Source of the DNA: Muribaculaceae bacterium
GTDB lineage: Bacteria > Bacteroidota > Bacteroidia > Bacteroidales > Muribaculaceae
Direction of reading: 5' to 3'
NCBI GenBank assembly: GCA_016292745.1
Contig: JAEDFO010000001.1
Coordinates: 137,774-201,773, forward strand
DNA: 64,000 nucleotides
How positions within the stretch are numbered: position 1 is the stretch's first letter; every line of letters begins with the position of its first letter. The position numbers and the translations under genes were made by a program. Shown in pieces: positions 1-7,998 of the stretch. The notes beneath the pieces are model-generated. The model was not told the DNA's origin, ran no database searches, and was given only the letters and a program-made list of their open reading frames with translations.

Positions 1-321
1 CAATCGATCGTTAACAGTCTTATCCTCGAGATAAGTCTTGGCAAGATCGGCTCGATAGCCATTGAATTCGTCGATAAAAGTTTTGGTGGTATCAATACCT
101 GCAGCCTCGGCATCAGCAACCTTCATCTTATATGTAACAAACATATCTACATATTTATCGAAGGGCTGCTCTTCCAATTGCTGTTGTTTATTTTTATTGT
201 AAAGATATTCAAACTCAGAAAGTTTTACATCTTTACCGTTAACTGTCATTGCAACGGGGTCTTTGGCCGATGCACAGAGTGCAAATAATGCCAATGAACC
301 TGCTAATAAACTATTTTTCAT
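1..321 (-). CDS. Peptidyl-prolyl isomerase (SurA/parvulin-like), N-terminal part, cut by window edge
   Basis: The reverse strand opens with ATG at 321 and stays open for 107 codons to the window edge. The product begins with a Sec signal peptide (MKNSLLAGSLALFALCASA). It continues with a stretch reading VAMTVNGKDVKLSEFEYLY, which resembles the N-terminal chaperone segment of Bacteroidetes SurA-type periplasmic PPIases. These bind unfolded outer-membrane proteins and usually carry PpiC domains further downstream, which are not visible here. It lies directly downstream of guaB on the same strand, where Bacteroidales commonly keep such genes, and has its own -7 box. Function is inferred from the N-terminus only. 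Confidence 0.6.
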   Translation of the reverse strand, partial: MKNSLLAGSLALFALCASAKDPVAMTVNGKDVKLSEFEYLYNKNKQQQLEEQPFDKYVDMFVTYKMKVADAEAAGIDTTKTFIDEFNGYRADLAKTYLEDKTVNDRL

Positions 322-345
322 GTTAATCAAATATTTATTACATTA

Positions 346-353
346 CAAAAATA
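346..353 (-). promoter_or_regulatory. -7 box TATTTTTG upstream of the PPIase gene
   Basis: Read on the minus strand this is TATTTTTG, matching TAnnTTTG, about 25 bases before the ATG at 321. No clear TTTG lies 19-21 bases further upstream. It suggests that the PPIase is not only read through from guaB. Confidence 0.45.
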
Positions 354-388
354 GTAACGTAACAACTATAGATTTTATTGTATAAGCA

Positions 389-1864
389 TTAGCCTCTGCT
401 GTAATTCGGAGCTTCGCTTGTTATGGTCACATCGTGTGGATGGCTTTCAGCCACACCGGCACCAGTGATTCGAGTAAACTGTGCTGTATGCAGTTTCTCG
501 ATGTTTTCAGCGCCACAATAACCCATACCGGCACGAAGGCCACCAAGCATCTGGTAGGTTACCTCGTAGAGAGAGCCCTTATATGGGACACGTGCAGCAA
601 TACCTTCCGGAACGAGCTTTTTGTTGTCGGTCTGGTCAGCTTGGAAATAACGATCTTTCGAGCCCTTTTCCATTGCCTCGAGCGAGCCCATTCCACGATA
701 TGTCTTGTATTTACGGCCATTAAAAATAACTGTTTCGCCCGGAGACTCTTCAACTCCTGCAAGCATACCGCCAAGCATAACTGAATATGCACCAGCAGCA
801 AGAGCTTTAACTATATCGCCTGAGTAACGGATACCACCGTCAGCAATCAATGGAATTCCATACGATTCCAAAGCTTTAGCCACGTCGTACACAGCGCTCA
901 ATTGCGGAACACCAACACCGGCAATAACACGAGTTGTACAAATTGAACCGGGGCCAATACCAACCTTAACACCATCAGCGCCATTATCGGCAAGGAACTT
1001 AGCAGCTTCACCAGTAGCTATGTTACCAACAACTACATCAATTCCTTTGAAATTAGCTTTAACCTCTTTTAAAACGCCGACAACACCACGAGAGTGTCCG
1101 TGTGCAGTGTCGATAACAATCGCATCTACACCGGCATTAACCAAAGCCTCAACGCGCTGCATGCTGTCCTTTGTAACACCAACACCAGCAGCCACCCTCA
1201 AACGGCCGAGCGAATCTTTACATGCATTTGGTTTGTCCTTTGCCTTTGTTATATCCTTGTAAGTAACGAGGCCAATGAGTTTACCAGATTTGTCAACAAC
1301 GGGAAGCTTTTCAATCTTGTGCATCTGCAGGATTTCAGCAGCTTGTTCAAGATTCGTCGATTGACTTGTAGTTATTAGATTTTCCTTAGTCATCACCTCG
1401 CAAATGGGGCGATTGATGTCACGCTCGAAACGTAGATCACGATTTGTGACGATACCACAAAGAATACCTTCGGCATCTACAACAGGGATACCTCCAATAT
1501 GATATTCTTTCATCATATTCAAGGCATCACCAACTTTGGAGGCAATAGAAATGGTTACAGGATCGTAAATCATACCGTTCTCGGCACGTTTTACGGCATG
1601 CACCTGACGTGCTTGCTCCTCAATTGGCATGTTCTTGTGAATTACGCCGATACCACCTTCTCGAGCAATTGCAATGGCAAGGCTCGACTCGGTCACGGTA
1701 TCCATGGCGGCAGAAACCAACGGAACATTCAATTCAATGTTACGGGAAAAGCGTGTCTTTAAATCTACTTGATTTGGAAGTACCTCTGAATAAGCTGGGA
1801 TTAACAGGACGTCATCAAAAGTGAGACCATCCATTTTAACTCTATCTGCAATAAATGATGACAT
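389..1864 (-). CDS. guaB: Inosine-5'-monophosphate dehydrogenase
   Basis: Encodes 491 residues, the usual length of IMPDH, which oxidises IMP to XMP with NAD+ in the committed step of cytosolic GMP synthesis. The TIM-barrel core is interrupted by a paired CBS module at roughly residues 95-210. The catalytic cysteine loop is clear (GPGSICTTRVIAG, near residue 308). The NAD-binding GNIATGEAA stretch and the late flap motif with YRGMGSL are also present. A -7 box sits about 30 bases upstream of the ATG, and the gene appears to be transcribed alone, followed by the PPIase gene. The identification is secure. Confidence 0.98.
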   Translation of the reverse strand: MSSFIADRVKMDGLTFDDVLLIPAYSEVLPNQVDLKTRFSRNIELNVPLVSAAMDTVTESSLAIAIAREGGIGVIHKNMPIEEQARQVHAVKRAENGMIYDPVTISIASKVGDALNMMKEYHIGGIPVVDAEGILCGIVTNRDLRFERDINRPICEVMTKENLITTSQSTNLEQAAEILQMHKIEKLPVVDKSGKLIGLVTYKDITKAKDKPNACKDSLGRLRVAAGVGVTKDSMQRVEALVNAGVDAIVIDTAHGHSRGVVGVLKEVKANFKGIDVVVGNIATGEAAKFLADNGADGVKVGIGPGSICTTRVIAGVGVPQLSAVYDVAKALESYGIPLIADGGIRYSGDIVKALAAGAYSVMLGGMLAGVEESPGETVIFNGRKYKTYRGMGSLEAMEKGSKDRYFQADQTDNKKLVPEGIAARVPYKGSLYEVTYQMLGGLRAGMGYCGAENIEKLHTAQFTRITGAGVAESHPHDVTITSEAPNYSRG

Positions 1865-1892
1865 AAGATATATGTATTGTTTTTATTGCACG

Positions 1893-1900
1893 CAAAGTTA
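1893..1900 (-). promoter_or_regulatory. -7 box TAACTTTG for guaB
   Basis: Minus-strand TAACTTTG, about 28 bases before the guaB ATG. A TTTG lies 12 bases upstream of it, which is shorter than the usual 19-21, so only the -7 element is well supported. Confidence 0.5.
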
Positions 1901-1953
1901 AGAATTTTCGGACAAATATGTTGTATTTTTCTGCCAATATTTTATTGAAAAAG

Positions 1954-1988
1954 TATTAGGCTGCCACATGGAAAGCAGCAGCCTAATA
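1954..1988 (-). terminator. Rho-independent terminator after recQ
   Basis: A perfect 11-bp inverted repeat (TATTAGGCTGC at 1954-1964 and GCAGCCTAATA at 1978-1988) with a 13-base loop. On the minus strand it is followed by a T-rich run. It lies 19 bases past the recQ stop. Confidence 0.85.
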
Positions 1989-2007
1989 CGATTCTATCAC
2001 TGAGTGA

Positions 2008-4191
2008 TTAGTTTGCCAGTTCCGAAAGGAACTTTATTCGGATTAATCTTATTTCCTCCTCGGTGTAATCGTTGCCGAGCTCGTTGATGGCGTCTTCGAG
2101 GTTATCGCTTTCACTACCCTTGAAATATTCAAAAATATCGAGCTGGTGGTCGGGGTCCATTACCTCATCAAGGAAGTAGTCGATATTGATTTTAGTTCCA
2201 GAATACACTATTGCTTCTACCTCGTTGAGCAATTCATCGAATTCAAGGCCTTTCGACTCGGCCAACTCATCGAGAGCTATCTTTCGGTCGATGGCTTGAA
2301 TAATTGAAATCTTAAGTTTGCTCTTATTCGGCATAATGCGTACGCGAAGGTCTTCAGGACGTTCAATCTCGTTTTCTTCTACATGACGTTTGATAACCTT
2401 GACAAACTCTTCACCATAGCGTTTAGCCTTGCCGGCACCGACGCCAGGAACATTCTGCAATTCCTCGATACTTATTGGATAAGTTGTAGCCATAGCCTCG
2501 AGCGATGGGTCCTGGAAAATTACGTAAGGCGGCAATTGAAGGTTCTTTGCTATTTTCTTACGCAAATCCTTCAGAATTGAGTATAGTTCAGGGTCAACAG
2601 CACACGATGCACCGCCTTTAATAGGTATTTCATCTATGTTGTTCTCGCTATAATCGTTATCTTCAACAATTTTGAACGACACAGGCTTCTTCAAAAAACT
2701 ATGTCCGGCTTTTGTAACCTTGAGCAAACCGTAATTCTCGATATCCTTATCAAGATATCCAGCAATAATGGCTTGACGGATTACAGCCATAAGACGACGC
2801 TCGTCGTCGGCACCCATAGTACCGAACATCTCAAGTTCGTCGTGATTATACGACTTAATTTCGTTAGTTTCTTTACCAATAAGAATATTGGTAATGTAAT
2901 CAGCCTTGAATTTTTCCTTAAGCGCAAGAATGGTTTCAATAATTGCGCACAAATCGTCTTTTGCTTCCACTTGTTTTTTGGGATTTAGACAGTTGTCACA
3001 GTTCCCACAATTATCCTGATTATAATCCTCGCCGAAATAATGCAGAAGAGTGCGGCGGCGACACAACGATGACTCGGCATACGATGCTGTTTCGAGCAGC
3101 AACTGCTTACCGATTTCCTGTTCAGCCACAGGCTTCCCCTGCATGAATTTCTCAAGTTTCTGTAAATCCTTATTGGTATAGAAGGTGATGCATTGTCCTT
3201 CACCGCCATCTCTGCCGGCCCGACCGGTTTCTTGATAGTATCCTTCGAGGCTCTTGGGAATGTCGTAGTGAATCACATAGCGAACATCCGGTTTGTCGAT
3301 ACCCATGCCGAAAGCTATTGTTGCCACAATGACATCGCACTTCTCAAGAAGGAACGCATCCTGATTGGCAGAACGAGTGGCGCTGTCCATGCCAGCATGA
3401 TATGGCAAGGCATTAATATCGTTAACCACCAAGGTCTCGGCCAATTCCTCGACTTTCTTACGGCTCAGGCAATAGACTATTCCGCTCTTGCCTTCCTGCG
3501 ATTTGATATAGCGAATGAGGTCTTTATCTACATCCTTTGTTTTAGGCCTTACTTCATAATAAAGGTTTGGCCGGTTAAACGACGACTTAAACACAGCGGC
3601 CTTGGTCATACCGAGGTTTTTCTGTATGTCGTGCTGAACCTTAGGCGTAGCAGTTGCAGTGAGAGCGATAAGCGGACGAGGACCGATTTCGTTGATAATC
3701 GGGCGAATTCTGCGATATTCGGGGCGGAAATCGTGTCCCCACTCCGAAATACAGTGAGCTTCGTCGACGGCATAAAACGAGATTTTAATCGTTTTAAGAA
3801 AATCGATGTTCTCCTCTTTTGTGAGGGATTCGGGGGCGACATAAAGAAGTTTAGTCTTTCCCGAGGAAACATCGCTCTTAACCATGTCGATAGCTTGCTT
3901 ATTGAGCGATGAATTCAGGAAGTGAGCCACTCCATCTTCGTCGCTGAAATTACGCATTGCGTCCACCTGGTTCTTCATCAAGGCAATCAACGGTGAAATT
4001 ACAATAGCAGTTCCTTCCATAATCAACGATGGCAACTGGTAGCAAAGCGACTTGCCGCCACCGGTTGGCATAAGCACAAAGGTGTCCTTCTCGTTTATCA
4101 GGTTCTCGATTATTTGCTCTTGATTACCTTTAAACGAATCAAAACCGAAATGCTTTTTAAGCTCTGTATGGAGAAAATCTTTGCTTTGCAT
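2008..4191 (-). CDS. recQ: ATP-dependent DNA helicase RecQ
   Basis: Encodes 727 residues. RecQ is a 3'-5' superfamily 2 helicase acting in recombination and replication-fork repair. Walker A is MPTGGGKS at residues 41-48 and the Walker B box is DEAH, followed by the RecQ aromatic-rich loop (CISEWGHDFRPEYR). The helicase C-terminal domain carries YYQETGRAGRDG. The RQC zinc site has CRRR followed by CGNCDNC, and an HRDC domain follows around residues 530-610. A C-terminal extension of about 110 residues beyond HRDC is longer than in E. coli RecQ (about 610 residues) and is typical of Bacteroidetes homologues. It has its own -7 box and a strong terminator, so it is probably monocistronic. Confidence 0.97.
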   Translation of the reverse strand: MQSKDFLHTELKKHFGFDSFKGNQEQIIENLINEKDTFVLMPTGGGKSLCYQLPSLIMEGTAIVISPLIALMKNQVDAMRNFSDEDGVAHFLNSSLNKQAIDMVKSDVSSGKTKLLYVAPESLTKEENIDFLKTIKISFYAVDEAHCISEWGHDFRPEYRRIRPIINEIGPRPLIALTATATPKVQHDIQKNLGMTKAAVFKSSFNRPNLYYEVRPKTKDVDKDLIRYIKSQEGKSGIVYCLSRKKVEELAETLVVNDINALPYHAGMDSATRSANQDAFLLEKCDVIVATIAFGMGIDKPDVRYVIHYDIPKSLEGYYQETGRAGRDGGEGQCITFYTNKDLQKLEKFMQGKPVAEQEIGKQLLLETASYAESSLCRRRTLLHYFGEDYNQDNCGNCDNCLNPKKQVEAKDDLCAIIETILALKEKFKADYITNILIGKETNEIKSYNHDELEMFGTMGADDERRLMAVIRQAIIAGYLDKDIENYGLLKVTKAGHSFLKKPVSFKIVEDNDYSENNIDEIPIKGGASCAVDPELYSILKDLRKKIAKNLQLPPYVIFQDPSLEAMATTYPISIEELQNVPGVGAGKAKRYGEEFVKVIKRHVEENEIERPEDLRVRIMPNKSKLKISIIQAIDRKIALDELAESKGLEFDELLNEVEAIVYSGTKINIDYFLDEVMDPDHQLDIFEYFKGSESDNLEDAINELGNDYTEEEIRLIRIKFLSELAN

Positions 4192-4225
4192 CGTTATACC
4201 TTGATGAAATTATACTTCTATACAA

Positions 4226-4233
4226 CAAAAATA
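4226..4233 (-). promoter_or_regulatory. -7 box TATTTTTG for recQ
   Basis: Minus-strand TATTTTTG about 35 bases before the recQ ATG. A partial -33 element (TTG) lies about 20 bases upstream of it. Confidence 0.5.
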
Positions 4234-4290
4234 AACTTCACCAACTAGAAATCCAACTTTTTTCAGTAAATAATTGTGAGTATTCTTTTA

Positions 4291-5523
4291 TTATTTTAGA
4301 ATATCAAAATTTGCCTGCTCCAGTTTCGAAGCAGCATAGTCTTTGGTTAACACGAATTTCTTTGCTTTACCGCCAGGCATGCTATACATAGCGTCAATCA
4401 TTATGGTCTCAACAATTGAACGGAGACCACGGGCACCAAGTTTATACTCAATTGCTTTATCGACAATGAAATCTAGAGCATCATCGTCGATTGTCAGCTT
4501 TATGCCATCGATTTCGAAAAGCTTAATATACTGACGGACAATAGCATTTTTCGGCTCGGTGAGTATGCGCCGTAAAGCTGCACGGTCGAGTGGCTCAAGA
4601 TTGGTAAGCACTGGCAGACGGCCAATGATTTCGGGAATCAACCCGAACGATTTCAGATCTTGAGGTGCCACAAACCTGATGAGATTGTCGCGCTGATAGT
4701 TGCGTCGGGCGGCATCGTTACCATAACCCACAACATGAGTATTAAGGCGCAATGCTATCTTACGCTCAATACCCTCGAAAGCGCCACCACAAATGAAAAG
4801 GATATTCTTGGTGTCGACAGCTATCATGCGCTGCTCAGGATGTTTGCGTCCGCCATTCGGTGGCACATTCACTATTGAGCCTTCCAACAACTTGAGTAAA
4901 CCTTGCTGAACGCCTTCGCCACTTACATCGCGGGTTATCGATGGATTGTCGCTTTTGCGTGCTATCTTATCGATTTCATCTATGAAAACGATACCACGTT
5001 CAGCTTGGGCCACATCATAGTCACATGCCTGAAGCAAACGCGTTAGAAGGCTTTCGATATCCTCGCCTACATAACCCGCCTCGGTGAGTACAGTGGCGTC
5101 AACTATAGCAAATGGCACCTTGAGCAGGCGGGCAATGGTTTTTGCAAGAAGGGTCTTGCCTGTACCGGTAGGGCCAACCATAATGATGTTTGACTTTTCA
5201 ACCTCTACATCATCGTCCTTTCCTTGAGCCAAACGTTTATAATGATTATAAACCGCTACAGAAAGATACTTTTTAGCTTCATCCTGACCAATAACATACT
5301 GGTCGAGATAGTCTTTAATTTCCCTTGGAGTAGGCATCGACTTTAAATCGATGTCGGAGTTGTCGTTGTGATGCAGTTTCTGCAGATATTCCTTAGCCAG
5401 CTGAGCTGCATGCTCAGCACAGTCGTTACAAATGTTGGCGGTATATCCAGGCATCATTAGTTCCACTTCCGACTCATGCCGGCCGCAGAAACTACACACC
5501 AATTCATTTTGCTTTTTAGCCAT
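4291..5523 (-). CDS. clpX: ATP-dependent Clp protease ATPase subunit ClpX
   Basis: Encodes 410 residues. ClpX unfolds tagged substrates and feeds them to ClpP. The N-terminal zinc-binding domain shows CSFCGR and, after about 20 residues, CNDC. The AAA+ core has Walker A GPTGTGKT, Walker B VFIDEIDKI, and the pore/ISARK-region sequence around ARKSDNPSITRDVSGEGVQQ. The length is normal. It follows clpP with an 11-base gap on the same strand, the usual clpP-clpX operon order. No terminator was seen in the short gap before recQ. Confidence 0.98.
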   Translation of the reverse strand: MAKKQNELVCSFCGRHESEVELMMPGYTANICNDCAEHAAQLAKEYLQKLHHNDNSDIDLKSMPTPREIKDYLDQYVIGQDEAKKYLSVAVYNHYKRLAQGKDDDVEVEKSNIIMVGPTGTGKTLLAKTIARLLKVPFAIVDATVLTEAGYVGEDIESLLTRLLQACDYDVAQAERGIVFIDEIDKIARKSDNPSITRDVSGEGVQQGLLKLLEGSIVNVPPNGGRKHPEQRMIAVDTKNILFICGGAFEGIERKIALRLNTHVVGYGNDAARRNYQRDNLIRFVAPQDLKSFGLIPEIIGRLPVLTNLEPLDRAALRRILTEPKNAIVRQYIKLFEIDGIKLTIDDDALDFIVDKAIEYKLGARGLRSIVETIMIDAMYSMPGGKAKKFVLTKDYAASKLEQANFDILK

Positions 5524-5534
5524 TATCTAAATGA

Positions 5535-6212
5535 TTATTTCTTGGAATTAATGAGAACTTCGTCGATCATACCATATTCTTTGGCTTCAGAAGCTATCAT
5601 CCAGTAATCGCGGTCGCTGTCGCGCTCTACCTTTTCGAAAGGTACCCCTGAATGGTTAGATATAATCGTATAGAGTTCATCCTTAATTTTCTTTATTTCA
5701 CGAGCAGTAATCTCAATATCAGAAGCCTGTCCCTGAACACCGCCAAGTGGTTGATGAATCATCACTCGTGAGTGACGAAGGCCAAATCGTTTGCCGCGCT
5801 CACCAGCTACGAGCAGAACAGCGGCCATGGAAGCTGCCATGCCAGTGCAAATTGTCGACACCTCGCTCGAAATATACTGCATAGTGTCGTAAATACCCAA
5901 ACCAGCATAAACCGAGCCACCAGGGGAGTTGATATAGATAGAAATATCCTTACCTGGGTCGCTCGAGTCGAGATAAAGCAGCTGGGCTTGAATTACGTTG
6001 GCTGCATAATCGTCGATCTGTGTGCCAAGGAATATAATACGGTCCATCATCAGACGTGAGAACACATCCATCTGCGCCATATTGAGTTTACGCTCCTCTA
6101 TAATAGTTGGAGAAACATAATAGTTATCGCTAATCTGTGACACATACTGGTCGAGAGCAAGGCCATTAAGTCCCAGATGCTTGACTGCATATTTTCTGAA
6201 GTCTTTATCCAT
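5535..6212 (-). CDS. clpP: ATP-dependent Clp protease proteolytic subunit ClpP
   Basis: Serine protease of the ClpXP complex, 225 residues from the ATG at 6212. An upstream in-frame TTG at 6221 would add three residues but is not needed. The catalytic Ser lies in GMAASMAAVLL, the catalytic His in HSRVMIHQPLGG, and the Asp is expected in the following helical region. The first 30 or so residues (MDKDFRKYAVKHLG) are the Bacteroidetes-type extended N-terminus. The upstream leader is unusually long, with a proximal -7 box and a complete distal promoter, suggesting that two promoters feed clpP-clpX. Confidence 0.97.
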   Translation of the reverse strand: MDKDFRKYAVKHLGLNGLALDQYVSQISDNYYVSPTIIEERKLNMAQMDVFSRLMMDRIIFLGTQIDDYAANVIQAQLLYLDSSDPGKDISIYINSPGGSVYAGLGIYDTMQYISSEVSTICTGMAASMAAVLLVAGERGKRFGLRHSRVMIHQPLGGVQGQASDIEITAREIKKIKDELYTIISNHSGVPFEKVERDSDRDYWMIASEAKEYGMIDEVLINSKK

Positions 6213-6254
6213 ATAAATCAATATTGTAAGTGTATTGTTTAGCTATTGGTTGTG

Positions 6255-6262
6255 CAAATATA
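6255..6262 (-). promoter_or_regulatory. Proximal -7 box TATATTTG for clpP
   Basis: Minus-strand TATATTTG about 43 bases before the clpP ATG. No good TTTG is seen at the expected distance. Confidence 0.4.
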
Positions 6263-6363
6263 TAACAAATAAGTAAGTGATTAATGCGAAAAACGCCAAT
6301 TGCTTAATTATTACCTATACAGTCCCCGTGTCAGTACGTGCCGGGACAAATGCAAATGCCTGA

Positions 6364-6394
6364 CAAAGATAAACACGAAAATGTATTTAGCAAA
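6364..6394 (-). promoter_or_regulatory. Distal promoter upstream of clpP (TTTG-N19-TATCTTTG)
   Basis: On the minus strand TTTG (6394-6391) is followed after exactly 19 bases by TATCTTTG (6371-6364), the full Bacteroidetes consensus. Transcription would start near 6357 and run toward clpP, giving a leader of about 145 bases. That leader can form a small hairpin from GTCCC (6343-6347 read in reverse) and GGGAC (6322-6326). Confidence 0.65.
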
Positions 6395-6425
6395 ATTTTA
6401 TTCAATATCCCTTACCATAACAATA

Positions 6426-6454
6426 CAGCCCACGTCGTAATATGGCGTAGGCTG
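6426..6454 (-). terminator. Terminator after tig
   Basis: An 11-base inverted repeat (6426-6436 with 6444-6454) with one mismatch and one G-T pair around a 7-base loop, 22 bases past the tig stop. The T-run on the minus strand is weak. Confidence 0.6.
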
Positions 6455-6476
6455 CATTATATTAATTTGGAATTAA

Positions 6477-7832
6477 TTATTTTTCAGCAAAAAGAGCTTC
6501 GAATTCCTTAGTAGTAACTTCTTTGTTGTCAAGATTTACAGCATTCTTTATTGCATCAAAAACTTTAGTCTCTACAGTACGTTCAACGAGGTTGCGACGA
6601 TAATCTTCATTGTTCATCATATCGTTGGCATATCTTTCGAGAGCATCCTGTGGAACATTAGTAAGTCCATATTGAGCAAACTGCTGTGCTGCAAGAACCT
6701 TGGCTGCTTCCTTAAGGTCGGCTTCGTCAACCTTAACATCGAGCTGCTTAGCCACTTGTTCCTTTACAAGCTGCCATTTCAGACCAGGAACCATCTTTTC
6801 AAACTCTTCATCCACATTATCAGCTGTAAACTTGCTGTCTTCCTTACGAACCAGCCACTTCTTCAAGAATTCAACAGGGAGTTGAATATCGCCGGCCTGT
6901 TCTGTAAGAACTTTCTCGGCATCAACAGAGAAACGATAATTGCTGTCGTTTACCAACTGGCTTGAAATCATCTTCTTAAGGTTATCGAGATACTCCTCTT
7001 CGCTTGTAACCTTATCCTTGCCAAATACAGCATCGTAAAGTTCCTGTCCGTGTTCAGCATTCTTGAGAACGATGATTTCCTCGATTACCATTTCAAAGTC
7101 GCTCTTTACGTCAGCTTTATCCTTGTCGACGTTAAGCATAGAAGCCATTTCAGCTATATTGCCATCGCAAGTCGCCGATGGATTGAATACTACGTGGTCA
7201 CCAACCTTCTTGCCCATAAACAATGCTTTCTGGTCTTCGGTGCGGAAATATTCAGGCGAAACAATTGTCTTCTCAACTTTTACGCCATCTTCTTTCACGC
7301 TGCCATCTTCGTTAAGTTCCTGCATTGAACCTTTCACGAGAGCCTTGGCATCAACTTCATCGCCAGGCACCTGCTTGCCAAAACGTTCTGCAAACTGAGC
7401 ATCCTGACGAGCAACCATTTCATCGTCTACAGTTATATTATAATATGGTATATTTACCGACTTGTCAACTGTTACATTTATTTCAGGAGACAGACCAAGT
7501 TCGAAAACAAACTTGAAATCCTTATCGGCATCAAAATTGATTTCGTTAGAGTTGGCAATCAAAGGCTCGCCGAGTATTGCGACCTTATTATCTTCAATAT
7601 AACCTACAAGAGCATCGTAAACATCCTTGTTTACTACTTCAACAAGCACATTCTTGCCAAAAAGTTTCTTGAGCATAGCGGTAGGAACATGACCGGGACG
7701 GAAACCTTTGATTGGGTGAGTCTGTCCGATTTTCTTAAGTTCCTGAGTCACTTTGCCTTGATAATCGCTTTCTTCAATCGATACAGTTAGAGTTGCATTA
7801 ACATTGTCGATTTTGTCAAATGTTACATTCAT
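6477..7832 (-). CDS. tig: Trigger factor, ribosome-associated chaperone
   Basis: Encodes 451 residues. Trigger factor binds ribosomal protein L23 at the exit tunnel and shields nascent chains. The ribosome-binding signature is visible as GFRPGHVP at residues 43-50. The middle region corresponds to the FKBP-like PPIase domain but is diverged, as in other Bacteroidetes homologues. The C-terminal half is helical and acidic and forms the chaperone arms. It has a full promoter upstream and a terminator downstream, so it is transcribed separately from the clpP-clpX operon that follows. Confidence 0.95.
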   Translation of the reverse strand: MNVTFDKIDNVNATLTVSIEESDYQGKVTQELKKIGQTHPIKGFRPGHVPTAMLKKLFGKNVLVEVVNKDVYDALVGYIEDNKVAILGEPLIANSNEINFDADKDFKFVFELGLSPEINVTVDKSVNIPYYNITVDDEMVARQDAQFAERFGKQVPGDEVDAKALVKGSMQELNEDGSVKEDGVKVEKTIVSPEYFRTEDQKALFMGKKVGDHVVFNPSATCDGNIAEMASMLNVDKDKADVKSDFEMVIEEIIVLKNAEHGQELYDAVFGKDKVTSEEEYLDNLKKMISSQLVNDSNYRFSVDAEKVLTEQAGDIQLPVEFLKKWLVRKEDSKFTADNVDEEFEKMVPGLKWQLVKEQVAKQLDVKVDEADLKEAAKVLAAQQFAQYGLTNVPQDALERYANDMMNNEDYRRNLVERTVETKVFDAIKNAVNLDNKEVTTKEFEALFAEK

Positions 7833-7897
7833 CGTGTAAAATATATGATTTTGTTAATTTACTTAATGATTCGTGCGGCTTCGCACATTTCGAAATG

Positions 7898-7929
7898 CAA
7901 AATTACATTTTATAATGTCGATACACAAA
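7898..7929 (-). promoter_or_regulatory. tig promoter (TTTG-N20-TAATTTTG) with small leader hairpin
   Basis: Minus-strand TTTG (7929-7926) and TAATTTTG (7905-7898) are separated by 20 bases. The leader then contains a 5-bp hairpin with a four-base loop at 7873-7886 (GTGCG and CGCAC) before the ATG at 7832. Confidence 0.65.
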
Positions 7930-7978
7930 TTTCATGCCATTTTTTTTGTCATGTCTATAATTGTAGGCAAAAATTCGT

Positions 7979-7986
7979 TAAGTTTG
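7979..7986 (+). promoter_or_regulatory. -7 box TAAGTTTG for the propeller lipoprotein
   Basis: TAAGTTTG lies 12 bases before the ATG at 7999. No TTTG is present at the standard spacing. It rules out the much earlier in-frame start at 7873, which lies upstream of the promoter and inside the tig leader. Confidence 0.4.
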
Positions 7987-7998
7987 CATTATAAACAA

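Noticed and set aside
3193..3912. 239-codon open frame opposite recQ
   Set aside because: It lies antisense to the RecQ helicase core; its composition reflects the codon pattern of the real gene.
7873..7998. N-terminal extension of the lipoprotein from ATG 7873
   Set aside because: It lies in the tig leader upstream of the -7 box and would put 42 residues before a clear lipoprotein signal peptide.
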